A stretch of DNA of 7,958 nt from assembly GCA_025351065.1 (NCBI GenBank), contig JANXWQ010000468.1, positions 1 through 7,958 of the forward strand, written 5' to 3'. The translations under genes and the position numbers were made by a program. Shown here piece by piece: positions 6,520 through 7,958 of this stretch (the stretch's first letter is position 1; every line of letters starts with the position of its first letter). Under the pieces are notes generated by a model. That model did no database searches. It was not told the DNA's origin and saw only the letters and a program-made list of their open reading frames with translations. Source of the stretch: Chthoniobacter sp. GTDB lineage: Bacteria; Verrucomicrobiota; Verrucomicrobiia; Chthoniobacterales; Chthoniobacteraceae.

Positions 6520-6548
6520 TTGCCCCGAGGCATGAAATCGCCGACAAC
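6520..6548 (+). promoter_or_regulatory. candidate promoter of the second barrel gene
   Basis: TTGCCC (6520-6525), 17 nt, then GACAAC (6543-6548), followed by GCGC as in copy A. The -35 lies 76 nt before the ATG. Downstream, CGGTTT (6555-6560) and AAACCG (6568-6573) form a 6-bp inverted repeat at the position matching repeat 2 of copy A. The match to consensus is weak; the main support is the parallel with copy A and the terminator just upstream. Confidence 0.35.
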
Positions 6549-6595
6549 GCGCGCCGGTTTAACTCCGAAACCGCAACCCCAACCAAACCCACACC

Positions 6596-7693
6596 ATGCG
6601 CAAACCACTCGCCTCCTCCATCGCCCTGACGCTCGGCCTGCTCGCCCTCGCCACGCCGGGCTCGAACCACGCCGGCCAGCCGCTCTTTGGCCCGACGGGC
6701 AAAGAAGCCAAAGAAAAAATCGTCGCGCCCCTCGATCCTGTGCCCGGCGCGATCACCCTCGGCGGGGAATTTTCCGAGCATCTCCAGACCGTGTATCTCG
6801 ACTCGCTCACGCCGCTGTGGCGTCCGGGCAATGCGGTCGTCTTTCTCAACACGCGCAACAATTTCAACGACAGCCACCAGTACACGTCCAGCTACGGCCT
6901 CGGTGCGCGCTACCTGGTGCCGGATCGCGAGGTCATCTTTGGCGTGAACGCTTTCTACGACAGCATCGACAGCCAGTTCGACAACCAGTTCCGCTCGCTC
7001 GGCTTCGGCGCGGAAATGCTGACCCACTGGGTCGATGCGCGCTTCAACTACTACCTGCCCGCCAGCGACGACATCCTCGCGACCAGCCACCTCGAGCGCA
7101 CGACCAACACCACCGTCACCGGCCCGACCCGCGTGGGCAACCAGATCATCACCACGACTAACACCCGGCACCGCACGCGCACTTTCCAGACCTTTGAGGC
7201 GGAACTCGAAGGCCTGAACGGCGAGGTCGGCTTTCTCATTCCCGGCCTCGACCGCTACATGGAGACGCGCGTCTTCGGCGGCTACTACCATTACAACAAC
7301 CCCTTCGGCCACGACTACAACGGCTTCAAAGCGCGGCTCGAAGCGCACTTCCTTCCCGGCATTATCGGCAACGTCGAGTGGTGGGACGACTCCTACCTCA
7401 ACGGCGGCCATTGGACCGCCGGCCTCCGCGCCTCGGTGCCGTTCGATTTCTTTAACCTGTTCAGCGGGCGCAATCCGTTTGAAGGCGCCGGCGAAGCCTT
7501 CCGTCCGCGCCAGCGGGAATTCCGCGAGCGCATGAGCGACATGGTCATCCGCTCCCATCGCGTGAAAACGGTGACGTCCGGGCCGATCGAGGTGAGCGAC
7601 AGTTCCACCGGCAGCACCCACACGGATACCATCAATGTGCCGCCACCGTCCGAGGGCAAGCAAATCATCTGCTTGGAGATGGCCGCGGGCTAA
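6596..7693 (+). CDS. outer-membrane beta-barrel, inverse-autotransporter type without passenger (copy B)
   Basis: 365 aa paralogue of copy A. By hand, ungapped, I count about 80% identity over residues 1-160, about 40% over 161-200, and about 87% over 201-327, with nothing recognisable after that. It shares the signal peptide pattern (MRKPLASSIALTLGLLALAT, cleavage near A26). It also has the barrel signatures FGVNAFYD (115-122), DARFNYYLP (147-155), GGYYHYN (228-234), FNLFSGRNPFEGAG (286-299) and RERMSDMVIRS (310-320). The 38-residue tail is Ser/Thr-rich, then Pro-rich, and ends in QIICLEMAAG with a lone Cys pair region of one Cys. As in copy A there is no passenger domain. Export by Sec and insertion by BAM are expected for the family. 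The gene has its own promoter-like element, an SD-less CA-rich leader and its own terminator. Other possible readings are a plain porin or a lineage-specific surface barrel. Confidence 0.8.
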   Translation: MRKPLASSIALTLGLLALATPGSNHAGQPLFGPTGKEAKEKIVAPLDPVPGAITLGGEFSEHLQTVYLDSLTPLWRPGNAVVFLNTRNNFNDSHQYTSSYGLGARYLVPDREVIFGVNAFYDSIDSQFDNQFRSLGFGAEMLTHWVDARFNYYLPASDDILATSHLERTTNTTVTGPTRVGNQIITTTNTRHRTRTFQTFEAELEGLNGEVGFLIPGLDRYMETRVFGGYYHYNNPFGHDYNGFKARLEAHFLPGIIGNVEWWDDSYLNGGHWTAGLRASVPFDFFNLFSGRNPFEGAGEAFRPRQREFRERMSDMVIRSHRVKTVTSGPIEVSDSSTGSTHTDTINVPPPSEGKQIICLEMAAG

Positions 7694-7721
7694 GGTCGCG
7701 CTGAAACCAATTCCCACTTTT

Positions 7722-7760
7722 AGCCGCTGGCAGGCCCGTCCTGCCGGCGGCTGTTTTTTT
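7722..7760 (+). terminator. rho-independent terminator of copy B
   Basis: AGCCGCTGGCAGG (7722-7734) pairs with CCTGCCGGCGGCT (7740-7752) with a single G-U wobble: a 13-bp stem, 5-nt loop CCCGT, then G and seven T (7754-7760). It begins 28 nt after the stop. It lies between convergent genes, 11 nt from the methyltransferase stop. No T-run follows it on the minus strand, so it probably works in the plus direction only. Confidence 0.9.
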
Positions 7761-7771
7761 GCCGGTGGCAC

Positions 7772-7958
7772 TCAGACTGCGCGCCGCGCCAGCACCCGCA
7801 TCCATTCGCGGCCTTCGCGGCCGGGGTAGGCGCGCTGCGGCAGCCATTCGCGGAGCAGGGTGAAACGCGGGGCGAAGAGCGCATCGAGCTCTGCCCGCGA
7901 GACTCCGAAGGGCGGGCCGTCGTCGGGAAGCTCCTGGCCGGGATCGAGGTAAAAGACC
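7772..7958 (-). CDS. TPMT-like SAM-dependent methyltransferase, C-terminal fragment (runs off right edge)
   Basis: The last 61 codons of a minus-strand gene, ending with TGA at 7772-7774. The peptide contains VFYLDPGQELPDDGPPFGVS, then RAELDALFAPRFTLLREW, and ends PQRAYPGREGREWMRVLARR. The order (aromatic-rich strand, acidic loop, GPPFG, S-x-x-EL-x-x-LF-x-x-x-F, then PGREGRE-W) is that of the C-terminus of bacterial class I methyltransferases of the thiopurine methyltransferase family, where this region forms the last strands of the Rossmann fold and part of the substrate pocket. The SAM-binding motifs lie beyond the window, so substrate and exact family are uncertain. It is convergent with copy B. 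Confidence 0.65.
   Translation of the reverse strand, partial: VFYLDPGQELPDDGPPFGVSRAELDALFAPRFTLLREWLPQRAYPGREGREWMRVLARRAV

Larger units (their letters stand above)
5267..7760 (+). repeat. tandem duplication of a complete transcription unit
   Basis: Unit A (about 5267-6495) and unit B (about 6520-7760) match in order: -35-like element, GA(A/C)AACGCGC, a leader with an inverted repeat and then CGAAAC(T/C)GCAACCC-AACCAAAC, a coding sequence of nearly equal length, and a terminator whose left arm contains AGCCGCTGG. Direct repeats this similar could recombine to delete or fuse the copies. Confidence 0.75.

Noticed and set aside
5173..7771. Two long minus-strand open frames (398 and 439 codons) opposite the two barrel genes, similar to each other
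   Set aside because: Their similarity follows from the paralogy of the plus-strand genes. They lack signal peptides or domains, and the plus-strand genes have signal peptides, terminators and barrel motifs.

Overview
This is a GC-rich (roughly two-thirds G+C by eye) piece of bacterial chromosome. The most likely source is a Verrucomicrobiota member, perhaps Opitutae. That is an inference from four things: the gene families, a heptamer repeat that I associate with Verrucomicrobia/Planctomycetes genomes, mostly absent Shine-Dalgarno sequences, and the Gram-negative envelope proteins. No rRNA, tRNA, CRISPR array, transposase or integrase is visible.

Left block (1-5159), all on the minus strand and closely spaced (gaps of 23, 54, 2 and 30 nt in transcription order): hemB (5-aminolevulinate dehydratase), a secreted GH127/DUF1680 glycosidase, parB (CTP-dependent chromosome-segregation clamp), an M28/glutaminyl-cyclase-like lipoprotein, and the start of a ComEC/Rec2-like DNA-uptake channel that runs off the left edge. 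The spacing suggests a single operon read right to left. It mixes haem synthesis, sugar hydrolysis, chromosome segregation, envelope protein processing and competence. No parA lies next to parB.

Centre (5160-5343): a 184-bp divergent intergenic region between hemB and the next block. It holds a TTGACA -35 element behind a T-tract and two closely spaced GTTTC...GAAAC inverted repeats. One lies inside the promoter spacer and one at the expected transcription start. Both resemble degenerate parS half-sites.

Right block (5344-7760), plus strand: two tandem paralogous outer-membrane proteins (363 and 365 aa). They look like inverse-autotransporter (intimin/invasin-type) beta-barrels with almost no passenger. 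Each copy has its own matching promoter-like element, an SD-less CA-rich leader and a rho-independent terminator, so a whole transcription unit was duplicated. The barrels are about 80-88% identical outside one Thr-rich 40-residue segment (about 40%), and the C-terminal tails are unrelated.

The right edge (7772-7958, minus) holds the C-terminus of a TPMT-like SAM-dependent methyltransferase.

The most unusual parts are the passenger-less inverse-autotransporter pair with its diversified segment and tails, and the operator/parS-like repeats in front of it.
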